From positions 1-34,643 of the forward strand of contig NZ_AWTR02000065.1 of NCBI RefSeq assembly GCF_000469665.2: a stretch of 34,643 bases of DNA. The letters run 5' to 3'. The position numbers and the translations under genes are program-made. The notes beneath the pieces were generated by a model. It was not told the DNA's origin and made no database searches. It saw only the letters and a list, made by a program, of their open reading frames with translations. Shown here one piece after another: positions 17,106-25,747 of the stretch (within the stretch, counting starts at the first letter, position 1; each line of letters opens with the position of its first letter). Source of the DNA: Holospora obtusa F1 (GTDB lineage: Bacteria; Pseudomonadota; Alphaproteobacteria; Holosporales; Holosporaceae).

Positions 17106-17684
17106 CTCCATTAAGCCCAACGAAAATTGAAGCCCAGTGAACGGCGCCTATAAATTTGAAAACGTTTTATCATAGCGTGTGGTAATGGCGCGGTACTGCC
17201 TTGAGTTTAGCAAAAAAATTTTCGATCAAGTATTTTTTTAAATTTTCGCCGCACTTTTTCATCGAAAAGCACCGTACTAGCCTTCAAAAGGTGATCCATC
17301 AACGCATCAGCCCCTTTCAAATCATGGTCCTAACTTTGTGTAAGGTGAAAAAGACCGGATTTCCATGGGCATCACACGGTGCATGAATTTTGGTGCTCAA
17401 AGACGCCAAAGGAGCATCCAATGACTTTATTATGCTCTTTTTTAGGATCTGCGCCGTGTTGATGGGGCCCGAACAATCGTTGCATCGATCATCGCGCACT
17501 CATAATCAGCGTTTTGCGACAGGATTTCAAAGACCTTTTTTCGCTTTTTTGGCTCTAACGGATAAATCGGGTGTAGATGGCTTTAAAATCACAAAACCTT
17601 TTCAGAAAGATCATGTCAAGGAATTTCCTGACGGTAACGGTATAAAACAGCCTCAACAAACAGTCGATTGTCCTTGAATGTCAC
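17106..17684 (-). pseudogene. IS5-type transposase pseudogene
   Basis: On the minus strand pieces of an IS5-family DDE transposase can be followed in order through several frames: VTFKDNRLFVEAVLYRYRQE, then IP-stop-HDL where IPWRDL is expected, VFEILSQNADYECAMIDATI with VRA (first catalytic Asp in MIDAT), SLDAPLASLSTKIHAPCDAH with GNP, GADALMDHLLKAS, then NFFAKLKAVPRHY and FVGLN near the end. There are several frameshifts, stops (TGA, TAG, TAA) and a missing block between the second Asp region and the C-terminal Glu region. It cannot make an active enzyme. It lies between metG and an exported orphan gene. Confidence 0.85.
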
Positions 17685-17703
17685 CCGGGGATTTCAGGTA
17701 AAC

Positions 17704-17773
17704 TATCCTTTATCCGCCTTCACCATCAGCCATCAACGTATCTTTTATCCGCCCTCACTATCATCCCTCAACG
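17704..17773. repeat. Two imperfect tandem copies of a 35-bp unit
   Basis: Copies at 17704-17738 and 17739-17773, each beginning TATC(C/T)TTTATCCGCC and ending TCAACG, differ at 5 of 35 positions. They directly follow the 5' side of the transposase pseudogene. The CCGCCCTCA inside copy 2 has an inverted partner at 17852-17860. Confidence 0.8.
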
Positions 17774-17860
17774 TATAACGTCTCATTTAACTCATATTTT
17801 CTTTGAATTTTTATTAAATTTTCAAAAAATATCGAAAAAAATCAACTTAATTGAGGGCGG
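17749..17860. mobile_element. Possible MITE-like segment with 9-bp terminal inverted repeats
   Basis: CCGCCCTCA (17749-17757) and TGAGGGCGG (17852-17860) are exact inverted repeats bounding 112 bases of AT-rich, non-coding DNA. No target duplication is visible outside the repeats and the left end overlaps the 35-bp tandem repeat, so this may instead be the leftover end of the adjacent IS. Confidence 0.3.
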
Positions 17861-18030
17861 CCCCTAGAAAAAGAGCTATTTCAGATCAACGCTCTACTCA
17901 AAACCTTAGTGAGTCGAAGGTAGAGGTTATCGACTCTATAATCTTAGAATCTGCTTCTAGAAATAATTTTTTTAATTTTCTTCAATATACTAATGGGTAT
18001 AAATTTTATGAATATGTATCAAAAATATGA
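17851..18030 (+). pseudogene. Possible 3' remnant of a gene, coupled to the next
   Basis: A 59-codon frame (TTG at 17851 or simply open from there) reads through PRKRAISDQRSTQNLSESK, then VEVIDSIILES and FLQYTNGYKFYEYVSKI. Its TGA (18028-18030) overlaps the ATG of the following exported protein as ATGA, a typical operon junction. The frame begins right at the inverted-repeat boundary (17852-17860), which suggests that the 5' part was lost with the IS insertion or deletion. An inverted repeat GAGTCGA/TCGACTC (17911-17917, 17930-17936) lies inside. No family recognised. Confidence 0.4.
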
Positions 18031-18443
18031 ATAAACTTTTTTATAAACTTTTTTTCATTTCTTTCATATGGCTAAGCAATTCTTTTGCTATATCTTTTGA
18101 AAAGTTTTTACAAGGTCCTGTACGTACGTATATGGATATCGCGCGTAGCGTTTCTCGCCCGGATAAAATTTATATAGATAAAAAATGTAAAAAATATCAA
18201 GAGAAGATATTAAACGATTTTGTTGGACTTCATAATGTAGAAAGGCAACGTTTTCTTAATTATTTAACTCCTCAATCAATACCTCATACTATTGCTGACC
18301 AAGAATTTTCTGAAATTAGGGCGATTTTATATCAACAAAATTACGAAACAGATCCTTGGCTTCAAGTTGCTAATATTGCACTTCTTGAATATTTACTCGA
18401 AAAAACTAATTTTTTATCTGAATCTGATTATATATCTGATTAA
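18027..18443 (+). CDS. Exported protein of unknown function, 138 aa
   Basis: Not recognised. It starts with a clear signal peptide (MNKLFYKLFFISFIWLSNSFA, probable cleavage after residue 21), followed by about 117 residues that are mostly helical and charged: FLQGPVRTYMDIARSVSRP, KKCKKYQEKIL, VERQRFLNYL, WLQVANIALLEYLLEKT. A single Cys remains in the mature part. There is no Shine-Dalgarno, but the ATG overlaps the stop of the preceding short frame, so translation is probably coupled. It is likely periplasmic or secreted; a role in host contact is only a guess. Confidence 0.65.
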   Translation: MNKLFYKLFFISFIWLSNSFAISFEKFLQGPVRTYMDIARSVSRPDKIYIDKKCKKYQEKILNDFVGLHNVERQRFLNYLTPQSIPHTIADQEFSEIRAILYQQNYETDPWLQVANIALLEYLLEKTNFLSESDYISD

Positions 18444-18735
18444 GGCTTTCGTTTACATCGCTCCACCTTCTGTTTTACAAGGCAGCAAAAAATAAGAACA
18501 AGGAATGTTACATCTTCCAAATTAAAATATATTTTCACTCTCATGTTATGCAATAAAACGTATATATTGTTTGAATTTTTTTCCATTTATCACTTTTAAA
18601 AATGCTTAATCTGACCTAAATTACGGTAGTGCGTATGACTCTTTGTATATATTGCGTTTTGATTGATGTTTTTTTAAGAAAGAATGTGAACATTTAAAAT
18701 AACAGAAAATTCAAGTGCTTAATATTTTTAAAAGA

Positions 18736-21700
18736 TTACTTTTCTTCCCATAGAAGTTTCCAAGATGGTTTATGTTGAGCAGTAAGATTAAATCCTTGTC
18801 CAAGAATTCCTGATAGGATGCTCTCTGATTCGGGTATGGTAAGTGTGAAACGAATTCGGACGTTTCCAGGTTCTACAGTTTTTAAAAAATTTTGTAACTG
18901 CTCAATGTGTGTAATACTTTTTATCTGGCATCCCCATACTTCGTCAGGAAAAGACAAAGCCGTAATATCTTGGGTAATGAATCGGATATTTTGGTCTTCA
19001 AGGCGCCCCAAAACTTTTAGATCTAGAGCTTGTCCTGGAGTAAGAAGATCTCTACATTTGACCAAAAGATCTGAAAAAATCGTAATTTCATAACTTCCAT
19101 CTCCGTCTGAAAGTGTTAAAAATGCATATTTTTTTCCTCCTTTACTCATTTTTTCTTTTACTGCCATAAGCATACCGCACATACGAAATGCTTGGTTTTT
19201 ACGAATAGCTTGAGTCAGTTTTTCAACATTCTGAGAAGTCAGTACATCAGGTGAATTTTCTAAAAATGATGTAAGCGGATGTGAATTCAAATAAAATCCG
19301 AATGCTTGCCTTTCATACTCCAAAGTTTCAAAATTTCCCCAAATGGGGCCGTTTTGAAGGCAAAGCGAAGACGTTTCGATAGGAAATAAGGTGTCGGAAT
19401 TAATCGGTTGAGTGCCAAATTTTAATAAACGATCTATGTTGTGTATTAAAGTACTTCGATGAGAAAACAAGTTATCTAAAGCTCCCGCCATGATTAATGC
19501 TTCTAATTGCTTTTTATTAAGCGTACACGACAATCGATGAAGGAAATTTTCTAAAGAAGAAAAAGGTCCGTGAAGTTCTCTTTCTTTTTGTAAACTTTCC
19601 ATAGCCTGCGTTCCTACATTTTTTATTGCGGCAAGACCGTAACGAATACGTTTTACTCCCTCAACTCGACACAACGCGTCTGAAGCGTTAACGCATGCTG
19701 GAGAAATTTGAATTTCCATACGTTTTGCTTCTGTTACAAATAATCTTAATTTTTCTGTGTTATGTAGATCGCAATTCATTAAACTTTTCATAAAAATTTC
19801 TGGATAATTAGCTTTTAAATAAGCGGTTTGGTAAGAAATCAACGCGTAAGGTACCGCATGAGCTTTTGGAAAGGCGTATCCTGCGAATTTTGCAATTTGA
19901 TCAAAAAATAGACTCGCGGTTTCGCGGCGCCCTCCTTGTTTTTGCAGAACTCGATCAACAAAAATATGACGCTGAGTGTCCATTTCTGATTTAATCTTTT
20001 TTCCCATGGCTCTGCGAAGAAGATCTGCTTCTCCTAAGCTGTATCCCGCTAAACATTGAGCGATCTTCAGAACCTGCTCTTGGTAGACCATGACTCCGTA
20101 TGTAGGTTTAAGAATATCCTCTAAGATAGGGTATTCATAGGTGATCACTTCTCTTTTGTGACGACATGCTAGATATCTTGGAATTTCATCCATAGGTCCG
20201 GGACGATATAATGCGACCAATGCAATAATTTCTTCAAATGCTTCTGGTTGTAGTTGACGCAAAACGTCGCTCATTCCCGTACTTTCTAATTGAAATATAC
20301 CTACGGTTTCCACTCGTCTTAATAATTCATACGTTGCAGAATCGTTCAAAGAAATCTCAGAAAGAACAAGGGAAACGCCTTGAGTTTTCAAAATATTTAC
20401 AGCGTTTTGTAAAATGGTTAATGTTTTTAATCCTAAAAAGTCAAATTTGACTAATCCGCAGGCCTCAATATATTTCATTGAAAACTCTGTTGCGGGCAAA
20501 AAACTATTTTCGTCTTGGTAAAGCGGAACGCGCTGTGCTAGAGGTTCATCAGAAATAATAACACCAGCGGCATGGGTTGCCGCATGACGATAAAGCCCTT
20601 CTAAAGGTTTTGCTGTTTCGATCAATGTCCGTACGGTATCATCTTCCTCCCACATACGCATTAGTGAGGGCTCTTGTTTTAAGGCTTCTTCTAATGTTAC
20701 TGGATGAGTAGGTTGTTGAGGGATGAGTTTGCAAATCGTGTCAACTTGACGATAAGGCATTTGGAGTACACGCCCAACATCTCTGAGCACTGCGCGTGCT
20801 TGAAGTGTACCAAACGTAATAATGTGCGCAACTTTGTCTTTTCCATATTTTTCTGCAACGTAAGCGATAACTTCATCACGACGCTCTTGACAAAAATCTA
20901 CGTCAAAGTCAGGCATGCTAACGCGCTCTGGATTCATAAAGCGCTCGAAGACTAAATCAAATTCTACAGGATCAACATCTGTAATATCTAGGCAAAACGC
21001 GACTAAAGAACTTGCTCCAGACCCTCTTCCTGGGCCTACAGGAATATTATTTTTTTTTGCCCAACGAATAAAATCTGAAACAATTAAAAAATACCCAGAA
21101 AATCCCATGGGCTCGATGATACTTCGTTCATAAGATAAGCGCTGCATATAGCGATTTCGAATGGATTCTTGATCTACAGAGTGTGAAACCTTTGGTAAAA
21201 TATGTTTTAACAATCGACGCTCCAGCCCCGCTTCACTTTCAGTACGAAGCTGTTCTTGCTCATTTAAGCATGGAAAAGAAGGAATGCGTACAGTGCAAGG
21301 CTCTAACAAAAATCCAATTCGTTTAAAAAATTGATACGTATTTTGAAGGGCTTCAGGAATATCTGAAAATAATTGCTCCATCTCTTTTGGACTTTTAAAC
21401 CGATACTCTGGAGTTAATTTTGGGCGATCTTCTTCTACGACGTATCGCCCTAACGCAATACACCTTAACGCATCATGAGAAGTGTGATCTTTTTTTTCCA
21501 TAAAAAATGCTGGATTTGTTGCCAAAAGTGGAATATTTTCTTGATACGCTAGCTGAATACACGCTTCATCTAGATCTTTTAGTGAGTTATCGCATCGTTG
21601 TAATTCAACGTAAAGATGATTCTTATAGAGTTCTGAAAGCATACGTAACGTTTCTTGGGCTTCTTGTATTTTGTGTTGAGCTAATAAACTGTATAAGGGG

Positions 21701-22089
21701 CCTTTTGCTCCCCCGGTGGTGACAATTAGTCCTTCGGAAAATTGTTGCAATTGTTCAAGAGTAACTTTTTCTCTCATAATATCTGTATTAGATACGGTAG
21801 AGGAGCTGATAAGTTGACATAAATTTTCGTACCCCTTAGGTGTTTTAACCCATAAACCGAGATCCCAATGATATGTTTTGAACGCTAATGTAAGGTTGCT
21901 TCCCAAAATGGGGAAGATTTGAGCTTTTTTGCACGCCAAAGAAAACTCCATAGCGCTAAATAAATGACGTTGATCGCACAAACCTATAGCAGGCATTTGA
22001 AGGGTTTTTGCAGTATGAATGAGATCAGGAATTCGAATCGAACTTTCTAATAAAGAATAAGCGCTGTGATTTCGAAGCGCGATGTACAC
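18736..22089 (-). CDS. dnaE: DNA polymerase III alpha subunit
   Basis: The 1117-residue replicative polymerase. In order: PHP domain (1 to about 270; LRNHSAYSLLESS keeps only part of the metal-binding H-x-H set, so proofreading by PHP is unlikely), palm with GPGRGSGASS (352-360) and the catalytic Asps in PDFDVDF (Asp394 and Asp396) and LVKFDFLGLKTL, thumb and fingers (ALYRPGPMDEIPRYL, YGVMVYQEQVLKIA, RRAMGKK, FAGYAFPKAHAVPYA), helix-hairpin-helix (LSCTLNKKQLEALIMAGALD) and an OB fold (about 960-1040; FRMCGMLMAVKEKMSKGGKK). The length is near the usual 1150. The start is GTG. No neighbouring replication genes. Confidence 0.97.
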   Translation of the reverse strand: MYIALRNHSAYSLLESSIRIPDLIHTAKTLQMPAIGLCDQRHLFSAMEFSLACKKAQIFPILGSNLTLAFKTYHWDLGLWVKTPKGYENLCQLISSSTVSNTDIMREKVTLEQLQQFSEGLIVTTGGAKGPLYSLLAQHKIQEAQETLRMLSELYKNHLYVELQRCDNSLKDLDEACIQLAYQENIPLLATNPAFFMEKKDHTSHDALRCIALGRYVVEEDRPKLTPEYRFKSPKEMEQLFSDIPEALQNTYQFFKRIGFLLEPCTVRIPSFPCLNEQEQLRTESEAGLERRLLKHILPKVSHSVDQESIRNRYMQRLSYERSIIEPMGFSGYFLIVSDFIRWAKKNNIPVGPGRGSGASSLVAFCLDITDVDPVEFDLVFERFMNPERVSMPDFDVDFCQERRDEVIAYVAEKYGKDKVAHIITFGTLQARAVLRDVGRVLQMPYRQVDTICKLIPQQPTHPVTLEEALKQEPSLMRMWEEDDTVRTLIETAKPLEGLYRHAATHAAGVIISDEPLAQRVPLYQDENSFLPATEFSMKYIEACGLVKFDFLGLKTLTILQNAVNILKTQGVSLVLSEISLNDSATYELLRRVETVGIFQLESTGMSDVLRQLQPEAFEEIIALVALYRPGPMDEIPRYLACRHKREVITYEYPILEDILKPTYGVMVYQEQVLKIAQCLAGYSLGEADLLRRAMGKKIKSEMDTQRHIFVDRVLQKQGGRRETASLFFDQIAKFAGYAFPKAHAVPYALISYQTAYLKANYPEIFMKSLMNCDLHNTEKLRLFVTEAKRMEIQISPACVNASDALCRVEGVKRIRYGLAAIKNVGTQAMESLQKERELHGPFSSLENFLHRLSCTLNKKQLEALIMAGALDNLFSHRSTLIHNIDRLLKFGTQPINSDTLFPIETSSLCLQNGPIWGNFETLEYERQAFGFYLNSHPLTSFLENSPDVLTSQNVEKLTQAIRKNQAFRMCGMLMAVKEKMSKGGKKYAFLTLSDGDGSYEITIFSDLLVKCRDLLTPGQALDLKVLGRLEDQNIRFITQDITALSFPDEVWGCQIKSITHIEQLQNFLKTVEPGNVRIRFTLTIPESESILSGILGQGFNLTAQHKPSWKLLWEEK

Positions 22090-22637
22090 GTTGAAAGACT
22101 CACTAAATTAATAAATTTATTACTATTTTGAAGGAAAATATAGAAAAAGTCCATGGTCTTTTTTAAGAAAAACTGAATTCAGTTAAGACATGATAAAATA
22201 CTACATTTTTTTTAATCTTAGATGCGTCTTTCCCAATAAATCAATGTAATTTAAAATAAAAAAAGTGAACAGTTGTTTAATTAACTGGGTGTTTTGTGAT
22301 TTTATATTTTAAAAAATTTGAAAGTTTTATTTGTTTGTTGAGTATGGTTTTACGTGCGCAAAAGTATAGTTAATTTAAGTTAAATTAGATGTTATTTTTT
22401 GTTATAACGAAAGAAAAAAAACACTTTTTTCTTTCTATTTCTCATTTTTCAAAAATTCCTAATTCAATCTAAATTAATTTAATGATTACATTTAAGAGAA
22501 GTTTTTGTATATTTTTTAGAATTTTTTGTAAGCACAACCTCTCTATTTTTTATAATTAAGCAAAATAAAAAAAATAAAATCAATGAGCCCATGTAAAATT
22601 TTAAAACAGAATAAAGTAAAGAAAAAGCAATTCTATC
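22090..22637. other. AT-rich gap with repeat copy
   Basis: About 550 bases between dnaE and the next small gene, mostly A/T runs with no gene seen. Bases 22383-22418 resemble the intergenic segment at 6198-6235. The dnaE promoter should be here, but no good pair was identified. Confidence 0.4.
22383..22418. repeat. Dispersed intergenic repeat, copy B
   Basis: A 36-base relative of the segment at 6198-6235 (shared AATTAGATG, GTTATA and GAAAGAAAAA blocks). In copy A it falls inside a short frame, while in copy B that frame is not kept, so any conserved role would be at DNA or RNA level. Confidence 0.45.
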
Positions 22638-23012
22638 TTATTTAAGTTTTGTTTCACAAAGAAATTCGCGAAATTTTAAGGGGCCAAAAACAAAAAAATG
22701 CGCACGAAAAGCAATTAAAGCAATTTTCAGCAATTTGTCGATACTTTTTATACTTTCTGTTAAAAGACGCTTTTCCTTTTCGTGTTCTGCGCGAATCAAT
22801 CTGTATTTTAATATTTCGATGTGCATGCACAGTGTATAGCATTTATAACGAATAATATCCCCATCCTTATCAAGATCAAGAGGCATGACCGTAAACAGTA
22901 TATCTTTACACGTGAGTGGAGGAAGTAAGTGATCTGAAATTGCATCAACATATCCCCAAGCTGTTGCTTGAAATAACGCAAACAACACTAGGCATTTTCG
23001 AAATAGAACCAT
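22638..23012 (-). CDS. Exported protein of unknown function, 124 aa
   Basis: Not recognised. The N-terminus (MVLFRKCLVLFALFQATAWG) is a signal peptide, with cleavage likely near residues 18-20. The mature part has DHLLPPLTCKDILF, an acidic DLDKDGDIIR that resembles a short Ca2+-binding loop (D-x-D-x-D-G pattern shifted by one), two Cys in YKCYTLCMH and a long charged helix (ILKYRLIRAEHEKEKRLLTE). It ends FLCETKLK. Overlapping frames on either strand lack such a coherent start. A periplasmic or outer surface place is likely. Confidence 0.55.
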   Translation of the reverse strand: MVLFRKCLVLFALFQATAWGYVDAISDHLLPPLTCKDILFTVMPLDLDKDGDIIRYKCYTLCMHIEILKYRLIRAEHEKEKRLLTESIKSIDKLLKIALIAFRAHFFVFGPLKFREFLCETKLK

Positions 23013-23175
23013 GGATACACTGTGAATTTTTAAGAGCTAAGATACACCATGTTAGAGTTAATCTTTTCTTATTTTGTTTGAAAAATAGAGTTTATTGAAA
23101 TTGTGTCTTTTTAACCATCCTTGATTTTGAAACAACATCTATCATAATAAAATGTAGATTTTCAATGTGTGCGTT

Positions 23176-24978
23176 ATGTCAAAATCTAGTGATTTACATC
23201 AGGTTCCGTTTTTTCAGCTTGTAAATTTTTTATGGAAAAGCTGTTTATATACAAAAGGATGCTCTTTGTTTTTAGTCTTGTGTCCGATGCTTTGGGCTGC
23301 AGAATTATCGCTTATGCCTTATGCGATTGGAAAATTTTTAGATTGCTTGCATCCTGAAGTGACGTATAAAGAAGTACTGAGTCCTTTGTTTCTTTTTTTT
23401 TCAGCGTTGTTGATGGTTTTGATTTCTTATCGATTATTTAATTACATGATAGGGATCTGTATGGTTCCAAAATTACGCTCTCGTTTAGCGAGAATTGGTT
23501 TGAGCCAAGTTTTTAACATGTCTTATGAGGCACTTAAAGAAGAGCTGCCAGGAAAAATTTCCGGAAAAATCTCTGATCTTCCCAAAGTTGTTCCTGAATT
23601 GTTAGAAATGTTTTGTTGGAAAGTGTTAGCCCCTTTGATTGCCTTAGCACTGAGCCTGATTCTTTTAAATCAAAAAGATAAAATTTTTGCGCTTATCACG
23701 TTTATTTGGGCAATATTTTTTATTACTGCAAATTTAGCAATGGTTCCTTATTTGATTGAACGTTCAGCGCAGTTTGCGCAGTGCGGAAATCAAATTTTAG
23801 GAGTTATTTCAGATTCCATTTTAAATGCTTTTACAGTAAAAATCTACAGTCAAGAAGAAAAAGAGGACAGTTATTTAAAAAAAAATTGTAAAAAAGGTGA
23901 GATAACAGAAAAAAATTTACAATGGGCTTATTTTTTTCTGCATTTGTGCTTATCTTTATGCTATGTCGCGATGCTTGGATTAACTTTGTATGTCGCGTTT
24001 CATCAATTCAAAAAAGGAAAAATTTCTGTAGGAGATTTGGCGGTTATAATGAATCTTAACCTAGGTATTGCTCATGTGCTATGGGAAAGCAGTTTTGAAT
24101 TTAGTAGAATAGCGCAACATTTAGGGCGCATGAAACAGGTATTAGAGATGTTTTCTTCATCTGCATTATTTGTTCAAGAGCCTAAAAAGCCACAACATAA
24201 TGTGAAAGCTGCAATTTTTCGCTCCCCCCCTTCAATACGATTTGATCATGTTACGTTTTCTTATTCTCCAGAAGTTTCTTTGTTTCGTGACTTGTGTTTG
24301 ACGATCTGCTCAGGGGAAAAAATAGGTCTTGTGGGATATTCCGGGGCAGGAAAAACATCTCTTGTTCAATTATTATTGGGGCTTTATTCTCCTGATAGGG
24401 GAAAAGTTTTAGTGAACGATTTGCCTGTAAGCACGATGAATCTTCAGTTCTTGTATAAAAATGTTACGTTCATTTCTCAAAATCCTCAATTTTTTCGTCG
24501 TACAATTTTAGAAAATTTGACTTATGGGTGTGAAGACATTACGTTAGAACAGGTAGATTCTGCGTGTAGTCAAGCAGGAATTTTAAAACGTATTCAAGAG
24601 CTTGAGCATGGCTACCAAACAGTTTTGGAAGATCAAGGATCACCTTTGTCGGGTGGAGAAAAACAACGATTAAGTATTGCAAAAGCGTTTTTAAGAAATA
24701 CTCCTGTTTTAATACTTGATGAGGTGACAGCTCAGCAAGATGCTATTACAGAGCAAAGTATTCAAATCTCTTTGGGGGCGTTAATGCAAGGAAAAACTTG
24801 TATTGTTATTGCTCATCGCTTAAGGGTGGTTACGCTTATGGATCGTCTTTTTGTGTTTAATCATGGAAAAATAGAACAAATTGGTCCGCATGATCTTTTG
24901 ATTCACCAAAATGGATTATACAAAAAGCTTTGGGATATTCAGAATTCAACGTCATCTTTGCCAATAAAAAATTTATAG
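23176..24978 (+). CDS. ABC exporter, fused membrane and ATPase domains
   Basis: About 600 residues with the type IV exporter (MsbA-like) layout: a membrane domain with six helices (about 20-320) and one ATP-binding domain (about 350-590). Walker A is GYSGAGKTS, the Q-loop is in ISQNPQFF, the signature is LSGGEKQRLSIAKAFL, Walker B is PVLILDEVT and the switch His is in IVIAHRL. The D-loop is unusual (AQQD instead of the common SALD). Such proteins work as dimers moving lipids, peptides or drugs outward; the substrate is not evident. ATG 23176 is preferred over a GTG 9 bases earlier. It stands alone with gaps on both sides. Confidence 0.88.
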   Translation: MSKSSDLHQVPFFQLVNFLWKSCLYTKGCSLFLVLCPMLWAAELSLMPYAIGKFLDCLHPEVTYKEVLSPLFLFFSALLMVLISYRLFNYMIGICMVPKLRSRLARIGLSQVFNMSYEALKEELPGKISGKISDLPKVVPELLEMFCWKVLAPLIALALSLILLNQKDKIFALITFIWAIFFITANLAMVPYLIERSAQFAQCGNQILGVISDSILNAFTVKIYSQEEKEDSYLKKNCKKGEITEKNLQWAYFFLHLCLSLCYVAMLGLTLYVAFHQFKKGKISVGDLAVIMNLNLGIAHVLWESSFEFSRIAQHLGRMKQVLEMFSSSALFVQEPKKPQHNVKAAIFRSPPSIRFDHVTFSYSPEVSLFRDLCLTICSGEKIGLVGYSGAGKTSLVQLLLGLYSPDRGKVLVNDLPVSTMNLQFLYKNVTFISQNPQFFRRTILENLTYGCEDITLEQVDSACSQAGILKRIQELEHGYQTVLEDQGSPLSGGEKQRLSIAKAFLRNTPVLILDEVTAQQDAITEQSIQISLGALMQGKTCIVIAHRLRVVTLMDRLFVFNHGKIEQIGPHDLLIHQNGLYKKLWDIQNSTSSLPIKNL

Positions 24979-25436
24979 AACTATAAGGGCAGGGAGAAGG
25001 TAGAAAAAATAATAATAATGACAAAATATTGTTTATTTTTAAATATTTAAAAATAATAGTTGTTTTTATTATTAGCTGTGCGTGAATATACAAATAAAAA
25101 AAACAAATGAAAACGTAAGATAAAAATTAGTAGAAAAATTGGGAAATGTGAAGTTTTTGAAGTGATCATTGCATAACTTTAGGTTTTTTCAGAAAGCAGG
25201 GTTTATTTCAGGCTACAGATGTTCATTTTATCAAAAAAAATTTTCCTTGATTACAACTAAAACGAATTTTTTATCATAATCATCGTGAATATAAAGTGTA
25301 AGTTTTTCGAACGAAAATGGTCTTTAAAAAAAATACTTGATTGTTTTGTAAGTTTTCCCTAAACTTAAAAAAATGTTTTTTCTGTGATTAAATACGTTTC
25401 AAATAGAAAATTTTAGAAAAGTTTTATTTTTTAGCG
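24979..25436. other. AT-rich gap with a perfect 24-bp palindrome
   Basis: No gene seen. The main item is the all-A/T palindrome at 25033-25056, which could act as a weak hairpin at the end of the exporter transcript. Confidence 0.4.
25033..25056. repeat. Perfect 24-bp A/T palindrome
   Basis: The 24 bases starting TTATTTTTAAAT equal their own reverse complement. They lie 55 bases after the ABC exporter stop. A role as a terminator stem or a DNA-bending site is possible; with only A and T, chance is also plausible. Confidence 0.6.
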
Positions 25437-25442
25437 TATAAT
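25437..25442 (+). promoter_or_regulatory. Consensus -10 element upstream of the PnuC-like/tdk pair
   Basis: A perfect TATAAT 57 bases before the first ATG. The -35 position has only poor matches (for example TTTAGA at 25412), so this is a partial promoter call. Confidence 0.45.
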
Positions 25443-25498
25443 ACCTTTTAGATAGTTTTTTTAATGTTTAGATACAAAACGAGTAATTAGGCGATTTT

Positions 25499-25747
25499 AT
25501 GAAAAGTTTTACAATTTTGACATGGATGCTTTCTATGTTAAGTATATTGGGCGCGATACTGAATAGTAGGAAAAATGTTTACGGATTTATCGTGTGGGGT
25601 ATAGCAAATTGTGCTTGGCTTGTTGTCGATTTTTATAAAGAAATTTATGCTCAGGCTTTTCTTTATTCTATTTTTATTGGGATAAATATTTACGGTTGGC
25701 TTATGTGGAAAAAAGAAGAAAATAAAAAAAAGGAAACAGATGTCTAA
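25499..25747 (+). CDS. Small PnuC-like membrane protein (half-transporter), 82 aa
   Basis: An 82-residue membrane protein with three helices (about 4-21, 27-44, 50-69) and a basic tail (KKEENKKKETDV). The segments SILGAILNSRKNVYGFIVWG and YAQAFLYSIFIGINIYGWLMW follow the PnuC pattern (isolated G-W at the end of a helix, a basic NxRKN loop), but true PnuC transporters for nicotinamide riboside have about 200-240 residues. This is half size, as SemiSWEETs are to SWEETs, so it would need to form oligomers. It overlaps tdk by 8 bases, which links it to nucleoside salvage. The substrate is unproven. Confidence 0.65.
   Translation: MKSFTILTWMLSMLSILGAILNSRKNVYGFIVWGIANCAWLVVDFYKEIYAQAFLYSIFIGINIYGWLMWKKEENKKKETDV

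Noticed and set aside
17390-17677. Plus-strand frame of 95 codons
   Set aside because: It is the opposite strand of the IS5 transposase pseudogene, whose motifs are clear on the minus strand.
17704-17773. CRISPR array
   Set aside because: The two 35-bp copies are adjacent without spacers and no cas gene is near.
24857-25093. Minus-strand frame of 78 codons at the end of the ABC exporter
   Set aside because: Half lies opposite the exporter gene and the rest in A/T runs; no start signals.
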